Assembly (NCBI GenBank): GCA_036925085.1
Contig: JAUPFP010000049.1
Span: 868,001-932,000, forward strand
Reading direction: 5' to 3'
Source: Brachycybe producta
Lineage: Eukaryota; Arthropoda; Diplopoda; Playtdesmida; Andrognathidae
DNA: 64,000 nucleotides
The translations under genes were made by a program, and so were the position numbers. The notes under the pieces are model-generated. The model saw only the letters and a program-made list of their open reading frames with translations, was not told where the DNA came from and did no database searches. Shown piece by piece: positions 12,301 to 22,158 of this stretch. Numbering within the stretch: position 1 is the stretch's first letter; every line of letters begins with the position of its first letter.

Positions 12301-15300
12301 GCCCGGGAGGGGGGCGCAACCTAGCATAACTACGCCACTGCCCGTGAGACAAGTAGTTAATGCTTTCCGCGTCAAACAATCCTAACTACGGCCTATAGAA
12401 TCGCATTACCCGCCTTTTTGATAATGCTTTGTAATGGGACCATACGCTAATTTTGTTCCTAAGAACATCGATGATGTCAACTATCTAAGCTCGCACATTC
12501 AACAGTTGTGAAACTCGTTAGGAAAGTGAGGCGAAATTGAATCGCATCAAAAGGAATTGCTAGTGTGATAGGAGAATATAAAGCTTTTAGAAGACTAAAT
12601 ATTTTCTATAATAATGGCAGCTACTGCATATCAGAGAAGGCAAAGTCACACAGACCAAAATTTTGATTGACAGTTTTAACTAATTAGTTATTAATCACAA
12701 ATCAATTTTTCAAAAGTTATTGCAATTAATAATTCGTTTCTAGGTAGACTAATATAATTGCTCATAATTACATATTAATTATTCATGATTACTCAATAAT
12801 CATCAGTAATTAGTCATAGGACTCATGGCTAAAGATTAGTCATTAGTCAACTATATTTTAATTAATTACTAATGGATGTTGTGTTGTTGTTGCTGCTAGG
12901 TCACCATGTGACATACAAGTCCATTCACAACCAGTCCAATCAAGTCCAAATGAAACATAAATCAACAATAATGTTGACTAATAATTAACTACAGTATTAT
13001 TCAGAGACACAAGAGTAATTATTAACGTCTAAATCAATCAATCCTTCAGTCAATAATTACAATTGATGTCTACTTCATTAATGGTAGCCTAGCATGTACT
13101 TTCACAGCCCCCCCCCCAAAAAAAAAGAATTCTTGATTGATAAGTGCGTTATATTTGCTGATTTTTTATGGCATCAAACCTTCGCCTAGTCTTTGACGTA
13201 TTTCTACCATTTAGGACTACTGGACTAGATGCTAATTTGAAATGATGCCATTTGAAAACATTTTTAGAAACTAAATCTGAATTATGTAAAATTATTTTCA
13301 TGTTCATCATGTATTGAAAAATAAACTGTTTAAATTGTCGTTTGAAATTCTCTATTTTTAATTTTCACCACTTAAAACTCGAAAAAAACCTGTTCTAACC
13401 AAACCAAAACCTTAACTATAGTCATTTTTAAACTGCTAAATTAAATCCTTCTTTTAAACATATCAAAAAGAAACTTTACGTCATTCAGTTACTTTTCTAG
13501 TTTCTAAAACGCATTCAAATTTCTTTTTTTTTGTTCCTTGTTTTCAATAGGCAAAAAAAAAAGTATCTAGATTCCTAGTGAAGTATAAACGCCAACTCTG
13601 TCGCCATAGGTTTTGCTAAATTGCAAATGTTCAAAACAGTGCCAAGAAGGAATACACAAGGCAAGTAGGCATGTGTTATATAACTTATATTGTATAAGTT
13701 ATAAACAATATTGGAATAGAGGCGACGAGGGCAGTTGGCAGTGGAGGCTAGATAAAATGGATTTAATTGGGTTAAAATACTATAATTAGGTCTGCGGCAC
13801 GCTCGGCCCTAATAAGTTTCCTAAATAAAAGGTAATTTTCTCCCAATTGCAGAAAATGTTAAAGAGAGTTAACCCGGGATGGAGGATGTTAATCAGGTAT
13901 TTGGCGTAAAACGCAGTAATGAAATGTAATCTCTTAATTAAAGTACTAGCCTCTACCTCCAAACATCCTTGTCGACCAAGATCGAATAGGCGGAGATGAA
14001 AATCGGCAAAGATGAATACTGTCCTAACTTAAGACATGTCACTCACCAAAACAAAATGTTGTTGAATTTCGTTTTATGTTAGGGAGGAGTTGACATATTG
14101 AATTGAAAAAAACACGTGTTACAGTCGAATTGAAAGTGGAGTAGTAGAATGCGTGTCAAAGTTACGTGACGAGACATTTTGCCGAGACTGAATTTCGCTC
14201 AAAAAAAATAATACAAAAACAAAGCAATTGCGTACAACTAAATCTATCAGTTGTCACTGTGCCTTCGAAAAGTGTTGAAAAGAAGTGAAGAAAACAAAAG
14301 GGCCAATTGACAATGAAACAAAACACACCCAATTGATTAGAATTTGGTAAATATTGTATCAGCATAAAAGATGAAATACTATTTGAAAGACTTTCTCATT
14401 ATTTTCGTTATATTCAAAAGGGGTAATATAAAGGAAAAACATTTGGTCAAAGTGTGCCATTTCCACATTAGAAACAAAACTTGGACAAGGAGCGTTCCGA
14501 ACAGATACGTCGAAGAAGATAAAACAAGAGTAACGTTTTGGAATGAAGGCTTTCATAATTTGCATACTTGTTGTATCTGTTGTCATCATTTATGTAAGTT
14601 CTACAAGGTCCTTCCTTCACAATAAGCAGCTCGCGCAAAAAAAAAAACCGATCACTAATAAGCAACCCATATAAAAACTAACTGCGTTGTATGATAAGCT
14701 CACAATTCCACTTTAAAACGGTTCACAGACAAAACGACTTTTAGTGGTCGAGATGGGATGGAAAAAGTAGCCAGCATACGGCAGAAACCGACCACTCGAG
14801 TCGACTTTATTGCAGTGGTCGGTTTGTTGACCAAACCGACCACTGCAAAATATTTAACTACACTAGAACCACTTCCCAAGCACTGGCAGACGACTAAATT
14901 GATAGGTTACGGGGGGGGGGGGCTGGATGCCGACTACTTTTTGCGCATTTTGTATAAGAGCATTTCCATCAAAGAAAGTAATTTAGCGCCAATTTAGAAA
15001 AAAAAAATAGCCACTTGAACCCTCTAAGGCTTCTAAGCAAGATCCAACATAAAAAAAAAAATACTCAAAAGGCTCAACAAAAACATAAGGCTTTTTCTAT
15101 GGTTGAACTCTGTTCAGAGGGTTCAAGTGTTAAGTTTCCTTCTTGAGCTTCTTAGATACATCTTTTAAAAGGAAATTCAAAGTGTATGAAATTGAGTGGT
15201 AGTCTTTTTATGATGAAATCTATCTCTCAAAATGAATTTTTATGACAGTTTGACAAAGGTGGTTTTCATTTTAAAATATGTCGTTGGTACTTAAGTCAAG

Positions 15301-18300
15301 TTATCAAAAAAGATTTTTAATTTGAAAGATATCGCTACAAAAATGTGACCAATTCCTTTCCTGTATGCATTCAAACGTAACTAAGAAAACGCCCATCAAT
15401 CTCTGACAACTTTACCTTTTAGGAGCAATATTAAGAAAAACTTAAAAGCGTTTTAGAAACTAGAAAAGTAGCTAAAAAAAGAAGGGAGTAATTTCAGCGC
15501 ATTCCCTTAAAAACAAGGTAATTTAATGTTGTTATCTTTTAAAATAAGCTTTTTACGCAAGTTTAAAAATGACCCATGCTTAACAGACTGCTTAAGAACA
15601 GACAATAACTTTTTTTCAATTTTTGTCTGTGTTCAGCATGAAAATGCTATTAAGAGAGTCAGCTAATGTTCTAGTCTCTAAAACAATTTTAATGTTTTAT
15701 GTAATGTTGCTTCTGAAACGTAGAATAAACAAAGTTGGAAGATCACTTGATTATAAAACATCTTAAAACCTCCTTTTTAAAAAAAAGCTAAGCAAAATAA
15801 ATTCACACAAAAAAAATCCAGTTCCCAATGGGCTCAAAAGTAATTTCTAGGGTTATGAAGTGAACTCGCTTTTGTGCAAAAACGTCACTAAAACTCTTGT
15901 TTACTTCGTTTAAAAAAAAAAAGACATTTGACGAAAAAGATAATTAGCTGGAGAGTTGATTTGTTGCGCATAAACGTCACGCGTACTTTTTTCAATATTA
16001 AGAAAACCAAAGAGAAGCTGAGATTGATTTTACTATTCATTGTAAACGGATACTTATATTTACTTTTATGTTTATGTTTTAAAAAGGTTAATGCTGCACC
16101 GCCGCCTACCAGCAAAAAACATAAAGTAAAAAAACCACAACCTATTCTCGCACCAGACCTTCCAAAAGGCAATGGCTTTGAAGAGATCATGGAAAAACTC
16201 ATCGATGCCTTTGAACATGGTAGACTAAAACATGTTGGCAGCAAAGTCAGTGGCAACCTTAAGGACAGCGTTGAAACCACTACGACAGAACAATCGAGCT
16301 CATCGACTACGCTAGAACAATCGAGCTCATCGACCACGACGGAACAATCGAGCTCATCGACCACGACGGAACAATCGAGCTCATCGACTACAACGGAATC
16401 ACCTTCTACAACCACAACCGATCTGTCTTCTACAAGCACTTCCTCAGAAACCGATACGAAACCGAATGGTGATTCCAATGAAATGAGTATCAACGGTGGC
16501 AACTGGAAGACCGTTTTAGCAGCTCTCCTTCGGTTCTTCAATAGTCACCTCACAGACGCCAGTTTTGTTACCACAACAGCAATAGATTCGACAACCGAAA
16601 GTTCGGCAACGGAAAGTTCGGCAACCGAGAGTTCGACATCGGGAAGTTCGACATCGGGAAGTTCGACAACAGAAAGTTCAACAGCGGAAAGCTCAACAAC
16701 GACCACTGACAGCTCGTCATCATCAGCAACCGACTCAACGACAACGGATGCTTCACAGACAACCACTGATGATAATACGATCCATGGATTTGAGGGCTTT
16801 CTAGTTTGGTGAATTAGCACTCTTGTACCATACTGAGTTTTGCTTTCATTCTATCTTGCAATAATGTATTTTAAACTTACTGTTTCAAGTCTCAACTTTC
16901 AACTTAATTCAATAAAAAAAATATACAATTTGCTATTTGTTTGAATTTTATTTGGTAAAATCACGCTAGAGTTTAGATTCAAAAGTTTTTATATTATTTT
17001 TTAAAATAAACTTTTTGGTTCAGTTTGAAACAGTTTTTCGTTTTTTATTTGTTTATCAAAACTGTGGATCGAGTATAAACTGTCACAAAAAAGACCATTC
17101 TAAACAGGAGCGGACTAACATATCGGGCAATCAGGACATTTTTTCGAAGGGGTCTGCTTAACTTGCGGGCCAGATTTTGTTTATTATAATGCCGATTTCA
17201 CGATGAAACGTAAATTAAGTAATAAACATTTAAAAATCGCATGAGAAAATTAATGAAAGAAATATAAAAATACTTTTAAAATATTGATAATTAGAGATTT
17301 AAAAAACAGTAGAATATATCAAAAAACATACAGTTGAAATGATATTGTCTATGGTAAAAAAAAAAAGGTAGTAAACGATAGTTTCGTTGGTTTTGGTATT
17401 TTCGCTATGAAAGTGCTATTTGCTCGCTATATTCGTTGGAAGTGCAAAATAGCAAACGACGTTGGCTGGTTTTAAAGTGTAAACGCCGTTTGAACTCTTT
17501 ACTCTCTTTTTTAGGTAAAAAATTAAGAGAAACTTCAATGTGTTTTAAAACACACTTTCCGATAAAGATTATTTTCATGTTGCTATATCTTTCAAAATAA
17601 GCTTTTTATCTCAGTTTGAAAATGGGCCAACGTTATGCCGACCTTAGCAAACTCGTTTTTTTATATTTTTGCATGTAAAACGTTCATTTTGAAAGATATT
17701 AATATGGAAATACCCGTAAGTGATTGAGGTACCCTTGTGGTTTCTAACACACTTTCCAGTTTTTTTTTCTTAATTTTACTCCTAGAAGAGTGTTCTCAAT
17801 TCCAAAACAAGCCATTCATAACACATCTTAGTTAGGGCCTTGCTCCTATTTTAAAAGGGCGGGGTTTAAGGCCTTTATTTTTCCTGGCCGGTGCATTTAA
17901 TAATAATAATAAAACTGATTTATGCCCTCTTTTCTGTTTTCTCTTCTACTTTCAAATGAGAGAGGCTTGGAAGCTAAGAAAAATAAGTAACGAAACTTTG
18001 AGTTCAAAGTAAGAAACCTCCATAGATATCAATATTTAAAGTTCAACATTTTAAGCAGCTATAAAACAGCAATGAACAACTTTTTAAAATTTATTTCTTT
18101 TCCTGTCCACCAAATTATTTATCATTTCGTTCACAAAATGTGAACAAAAAATGTCACTTATCATCGTTCGTCTTCTAAGATCCTCAAATATATATTGAAA
18201 ATCTTTCCTAATGATCGATCATAATTTAAGAAGAAAATAAATAAAGGTTTCTCTAACCTCGATCTTCTGTTCTTGAGCTCCGCTGTTCTCTGATTCGAAT

Positions 18301-21300
18301 AGTTTCATCATTCCACCGGCTGCAGCAGCATAAGTCATAAAAAACAACATGGACATTCGAGCTGGATCGATCCCTTTTTACGAAAGTCGAGAGGAAATAA
18401 AAAAAAAACAAATTTAAATATTCCACATAAAAACAACACGATAACACTGATACTTTTTTTTTTTCAAAATGAAAAATCATCTTTTTACCGAATGTCGTTC
18501 TGATGGCGACGTCAATCGCGTCCTTCGGCGCTTTCGTAAAGAAACATTTCCTTGTGTACGTTTCGACTGTCGTCGCATCTAATTCAGTAGCGTTCGGATG
18601 AGAAAACGGATCGTTCACATCAATCTGAGAAGAAAGTTTCTCTACCTGAGATCGCAAAAAGAAAAGAAGAAGGAAAAAAGAAAAGTTTTCAATGAATATG
18701 AACATAAACGATTGATTCTGACAATGGACCTTATAGATGAACCACTGTAGATCCAAAAGAGAAATGAGACTCAGTTTCGGAATGCTTCCTTCGTATTCTC
18801 GTATTTCGTAACTACCGATCTGCATCAGTTTCTTTCCACTCAGAAACTGCGGATACGTTTTTAAACCCAATTCCAATAATAAATCCATAATGTGTGTCTG
18901 CGAACTTTTTAATATTTAAAAAAAAAATTACTTTTAACAAAAAATTTTTTTATTACGTATCGATATATCAAATTCTTACTTTGAAACCCATTGAGCTCCA
19001 AAATCCCATTTATCCATCACTCCATTGGCCCCTTTTAGTTCCTCCGTCAAAATTCGTCCTCCTAACCTGTCTTTTTTTTTAATCAGAACAAATAGTTAAT
19101 TAATATTAATTATGTTAACAACAAGATTTAAGAGGCTAGATACATCGTTTAGTTCAAAATTTCTCCGAATGTAGGCGCTGCGATCGTTGTTGATTGAAAA
19201 ACGGTTTTTTAACGTTTTTTCTCCCAGTTCGAAGTCACATAATAATTAATAGAAAAATAATTTCGCGTGCTAACCTTATAAAAAGAAAACATTGTGAAGC
19301 CAGTAGATTAATGCACGTAATAATTATTTTGTTATTGTTCTGAGTTGTTTTTAACGGGAGTTCTTCAAATGTTCGGGTAACGGTTTTTTGCTCCTATGGG
19401 ACTTAACATGGAGTTAAAAAAACGTAAGATTTTAAATGTTATTTAAAAATAGAAACCCCTTTTAAAATTTAGAAAAAGGAATAATCCTGAATGCATTAAA
19501 CACATGTAAGTACGTGCTAATTTTTTTGATTGCTCTAAATCATTTTTAATCAAAATTCTCTTAACTTTTGTTGGACGGTGTTTTAGTCCTATGGGACTTA
19601 ACATGGAGTTTAAAAACGTACGATTTTAAACGTTATTAAAAAATAGAAGGACCTTTTCAAAATTTATAAAAAGGAAACATCGTGAAGCCAATACATGAAT
19701 GTATGTGCTAATTATTTTGTTATTGTTCTAAATCAGTTTTAACGAGAGTTTTTCAAATGTTTGTGGGACGGTTTTTGATCCTATGGGATTTAACATGGGG
19801 TTGAAAAAACGAACGACTTTGAACGTTGTTTAAAAATAGAAGGACCTTTTCAAAAATTATATAAATCAAGCACGTGAAGAACAATACTTTTTATTGCATT
19901 TTGCGCTTTACTGTATTTGAATTGAGCGATTGTGAGGCGATTTCTTTCAATTTTAGTAACACTATATAAGAACACTTATATAGTGTTACTAAAATTGAAA
20001 GAAATCGCCTCACAATCGCTCAATTCAAATACAGTAAAGCGCAAAATGCAATAAAAAGTATTGTTCTTCACGTGCTCGATTTATATAATTTTTCAAAAGG
20101 TCCTTCTATTTTTAAACAACGTTCAAAGTCGTTCGTTTTTTCAACCCCATGTTAAATCCCATAGGATCAAAAACCGTCCCACAAACATCTGAAAAACTCT
20201 CGTTAAAACTGATTTAGAACAATAACAAAATAATTAGCACATACATTCATGTATTGGCTTCACGATGTTTTCTTTTTATAAATTTTGAAAAGGTCCTTCT
20301 ATTTTTTAATAACGTTTAAAGTCGTACGTTTTTAAACTCCATGTTAAGTCCCATAGGAGCAAAACACCGTCCCACAAACGTTAGAAGAACTCCCATTAAA
20401 AATGACTTAGAGCGATCAGAAAAATTAGCACGTACTTACATGTGTTTATTGCCTTCAGGATTATTCCTTTTTCTAAATTTTAAAAGGGCTTTCTATTTTT
20501 AAATAACATTTAAAATCTTACGTTTTTTTAACTCCATGTTAAGTCCCATAGGAGCAAAAAACCGTCACCCAAACATTTGAAGAACTCCCATTAAAAACGA
20601 CTCAGAACAATAACAAAATAATTATTACGTGCATTAATCTACTGGCTTCACAATGTTTTCTTTTTATAAGGTTAGCATGCGAAATTATTTTTCAATTAAT
20701 TTATTATGTGACTTCGAACCGGGAGAAAAAAACGTTAAAAAACCGTTTTTCAATCAACAACGATCGCAGCGCCTACATTCGGAGAAATTTTGAACTAAAC
20801 GATGTATCTAGCCTCTTAATGATCACAGATGGGATGAAGACAAGACATAATTTTGTGACAGGCACTGCGTGTGGCCTAAAAGCCATAGACAAATATTACA
20901 CCTTAAGAATAGGAAGGGAGGGAGGGAGGAAGGGAGGGGGGGGGGGCACATTGAACTTTAACAGACTATGCAAATGATTGGGTCGGGTAGCGGTTTTGAA
21001 GGTAAAAAAAAATCCGGCACGTGCACAATACTGTATACTAAAAAAACTGCGTGAAATAGTAGAATTCACATGAAGCTTAATGCCTATTTTAACATGCGTG
21101 GGGCCCGCGCCCCACAAGCCTATTCGAAAGCCCTCTACACAGGAGTCATGCCTATGTAAATAACACGTGTCAACTGTATAAGCACGTGCCGAGATACACG
21201 CGCGTTTGAATTGTTATATAACACAACTGTGTATTGCGATAAAAACCTAACGTCCACTTTCAGGGGGCTTACCGTATCATAGCCTCCTATAGATACTATC

Positions 21301-21683
21301 TATAGGAGGCTATGACCGTACTTTGTAACGTATCCTTGGAAGTTGGCGTTTCCGCGCCAAACATTAAAGGTAAAATACGACATACACCCCTCTACTTCAT
21401 AATATTCTCTTCCCAGTCTAAGATAATATTTAACGTCACGTCTTGTCTTAATAATTATTTGAAGAAATCAATCTGTGCCAATATGAGGTCAACAATCAAC
21501 TTTATGATGAAATACGTTACCTTTTGCATCAACGACCAAAACTTCTAAATCTGGACAGGTGGCCAATAAATGATAGGCAGAAGTTAAACCCGATAAACCG
21601 CCTCCGATTACAATCACATCGTACGTTTTCTTACTAATATCAGACCCTGATTTCTTTACTGGTGTATTTGGCCAAATAAACAT
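6311..21683 (-). CDS. MAO: Monoamine oxidase (flavin amine oxidase, mitochondrial outer membrane)
   Basis: Ten exons on the minus strand: 21521-21683, 18980-19061, 18730-18904, 18489-18645, 18258-18373, 7660-7852, 7309-7589, 6848-6934, 6674-6774, 6311-6581. All phases close and give 541 residues, close to the usual 520-530. The FAD-binding motif [11 protein letters not shown] lies at about residues 23-33. GGRILTEEL and FGAQWV follow, then the middle domain with GGASEV and FWREKGYSG. The covalent-flavin cysteine is in PFIGGCPVN (about residue 429), followed by [20 protein letters not shown]-terminal hydrophobic segment ([15 protein letters not shown]) matches the outer-membrane anchor of MAO. 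MAO oxidatively deaminates biogenic amines using FAD and oxygen. Substrate class cannot be read from the sequence. I place the exon 3 acceptor at 18904/18905 because it restores phase and the usual motif length. The 10.4 kb intron 5 hosts two genes on the opposite strand. Confidence 0.92.
8021..8183. mobile_element. MITE of the TGCCTC family, 163 bp
   Basis: The left end TGCCTCATCATAAG and right end CTTAGGATGAGGCA are inverted. Internal GTGACGGCATA and TATGACATCAC are also inverted. A clearer relative lies at 42368-42593 and shares the TGCCTC..TAAG..GTGACGTCA layout. Confidence 0.6.
9970..9980 (+). promoter_or_regulatory. TATA box of the nested secreted-peptide gene
   Basis: TATATAAAAAT lies 170-180 nt upstream of the predicted ATG at 10150. 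It would place transcription start near 10000 and leave a 5' leader of about 150 nt. This is inference from motif and spacing. Confidence 0.5.
10150..10469 (+). CDS. Small secreted precursor with C-terminal amphipathic helix (unknown family), nested in MAO intron 5
   Basis: Exon 1 (10150-10200) encodes [17 protein letters not shown], and exon 2 (10287-10469) starts [10 protein letters not shown]. Together they form a signal peptide with a canonical cleavage site after VFA. The intron (10201-10286) has a GC donor (G|GCAAGT) and an AG acceptor; the reading frame allows no GT donor. The mature part is about 57 residues. It starts with an acidic stretch ([11 protein letters not shown]) followed by LERR, a possible processing site, then a polar linker. 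It ends in an amphipathic segment [16 protein letters not shown]. There are no cysteines. Acidic propiece plus amphipathic helix is the layout of many linear antimicrobial or venom peptides, but no homologue was recognised and function is unproven. A TATA box lies upstream, and AATAAA lies at 10571. A related gene lies 4 kb downstream on the same strand. Confidence 0.72.
10571..10576 (+). terminator. Poly(A) signal of the nested small-peptide gene
   Basis: AATAAA lies 102 nt after the stop codon at 10469, in a suitable position to end a short transcript. Confidence 0.5.
11110..11300. repeat. Interspersed repeat, copy 1 (second copy near 17105)
   Basis: GCGGACT..ATATCGGGCA, GGGCCA, then ATGATGAAAC and TTTAAAAATCGCA occur here in order and again at 17105-17250 (GCGGACTAACATATCGGGCA, GCGGGCCAGATTT, ACGATGAAACG, TTTAAAAATCGCATGAG). 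It is an unclassified repeat with no coding signal. Confidence 0.6.
11687..12340. mobile_element. Non-autonomous hAT-like element, 654 bp
   Basis: The left terminus CAGTGGCGTAGCTAGG and the right terminus ending TAACTACGCCACTG are inverted. Flanking 8-mers CACGTGAG (11679-11686) and CCCGTGAG (12341-12348) match at 7/8. The interior is richer in G+C than the surroundings and has shorter inverted pieces. The CAGTGGCG start and 8 bp duplication indicate hAT. No transposase remnant was recognised. Confidence 0.82.
14424..14433 (+). promoter_or_regulatory. TATA-like box upstream of the mucin-like nested gene
   Basis: TAATATAAAG lies about 115 nt before the predicted ATG at 14543, a distance like that of the neighbouring small-peptide gene. 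Motif evidence only. Confidence 0.35.
14543..16812 (+). CDS. Secreted Ser/Thr-rich mucin-like protein with amphipathic segments (unknown family), nested in MAO intron 5
   Basis: Exon 1 (14543-14593) encodes [17 protein letters not shown] and ends at a strong GTAAGT donor. Exon 2 (16087-16812) starts [13 protein letters not shown] after an AAAAAG acceptor. The join is in phase and creates a signal peptide cleaved after VNA. The mature chain is about 238 residues. It has a basic proline-rich N terminus, then [20 protein letters not shown] (probable amphipathic helix). Next come four to five [12 protein letters not shown] repeats, a second helix-like stretch [17 protein letters not shown], and TESS/TSGSS repeats ending GFEGFLVW. 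Ser/Thr tracts predict O-glycosylation. The 17-codon first exon, phase-0 intron and V-x-A junction repeat the neighbouring gene. Exon 2 is also open upstream to an ATG at 15928, so an unspliced start is an alternative. Poly(A) signal at 16911. Function unknown. Confidence 0.7.
14814..14848. repeat. Perfect 14 bp hairpin
   Basis: GCAGTGGTCGGTTT and its exact complement AAACCGACCACTGC flank the spacer GTTGACC. The pieces AGTGGTCG (about 14741) and ACCGACCACTCGAG (about 14787) nearby suggest a decayed foldback element. It lies inside the intron of the mucin-like gene. Confidence 0.6.
16911..16916 (+). terminator. Poly(A) signal of the mucin-like gene
   Basis: AATAAA about 100 nt after the stop codon at 16812. 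Confidence 0.5.
17100..17260. repeat. Interspersed repeat, copy 2 (see 11110)
   Basis: It shares the ordered blocks GCGGACT, ATATCGGGCA, GGGCCA, ATGAAAC and AAAAATCGCA with the copy at 11110-11300 and stands in the same orientation. No coding signal. Confidence 0.6.
17440..17850. repeat. Copy of the dispersed palindromic family
   Basis: GGTTTTAAAGTGTAAACGC, AGAGAAACTTCAATGTGTTT and ATCTTTCAAAATAAGC are followed by the complementary half (TTTTGAAAGATATTAATATG, AAGTGATTGAGGTACC, TTCTAACACACTTTCC). The same blocks recur in about ten places in the window. Confidence 0.65.
19128..20819. mobile_element. 1.7 kb foldback element: near-perfect palindrome with tandem subrepeats
   Basis: The arm starting TTAAGAGGCTAGATACATCG (19128) is matched by its complement ending at 20819. 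The arms, about 840 nt each, meet at a four-base loop near 19971-19974 between CACTATATAAG and CTTATATAGTG. Mismatches along the arms are few. Each arm holds three tandem units of about 190 bp, each with CCTATGGGA(C/T)TTAACATGG(A/G)G. Long inverted arms made of tandem subrepeats resemble Foldback-type elements. TTAA at both ends could be the target site, but the palindrome makes the border ambiguous. It sits in MAO intron 1 and has no coding capacity. Confidence 0.85.
21277..21315. repeat. Perfect 18 bp hairpin
   Basis: TCATAGCCTCCTATAGAT and its exact complement ATCTATAGGAGGCTATGA are separated by ACT. It lies in MAO intron 1 about 200 nt from exon 1. It may be the relic of a foldback element or an RNA structure in the primary transcript. 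Confidence 0.6.
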
Positions 21684-22158
21684 TGTTAAACAATGCAAAA
21701 ATTATAACAGATTTTTGATTTGTTTTTCGATAAATGTAAACAAATAGAAAAACAAAACAAAAAACGTTTACGAACGAAGCAAATTGAGCGGCACAAACCA
21801 AGTAATATACACGGAATTACTTTTAACGTTATCTATTTTGTGTCCTAATTTAATATAGATATAGACACGATAAAAATATAAAAGTAACATACGTAAAACT
21901 ATAATATCTCCAGTAGGAACACGTATTATATGAATTCCACAAAAAACTTACAAAAATGGTAGATAATTCTAATAATAGTTAAACGGTAATAACTTTACAT
22001 GGACACAAAATGGCTGCCATCAGGCGTTATTTAATTAATTAATAAATACATAGGTGACATTACATTTTTTTTGTGCTTTCTATTTATTTTCATGCGGGTT
22101 CAGTAGCTCCATCTAGTGCCTTTAAAATCAAACAAGAAGAAAAATTCCATTTTCAAAA
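21684..22158. promoter_or_regulatory. Shared upstream region of MAO (-) and CBY1 (+)
   Basis: The 475 bp separating the two start codons holds both 5' leaders. AAAATGGCTGCC at 22007-22018 resembles a YY1/ATGGCGGC-type promoter element. No TATA box is well placed. Divergent transcription is inferred from gene orientation. Confidence 0.5.

Noticed and set aside
15928..16086. Open extension of the mucin-like exon to an ATG at 15928
   Set aside because: The extension ends in a hydrophobic stretch but lacks a good cleavage layout; the 14543 exon gives a textbook signal peptide and mirrors the neighbour. Kept as an alternative.
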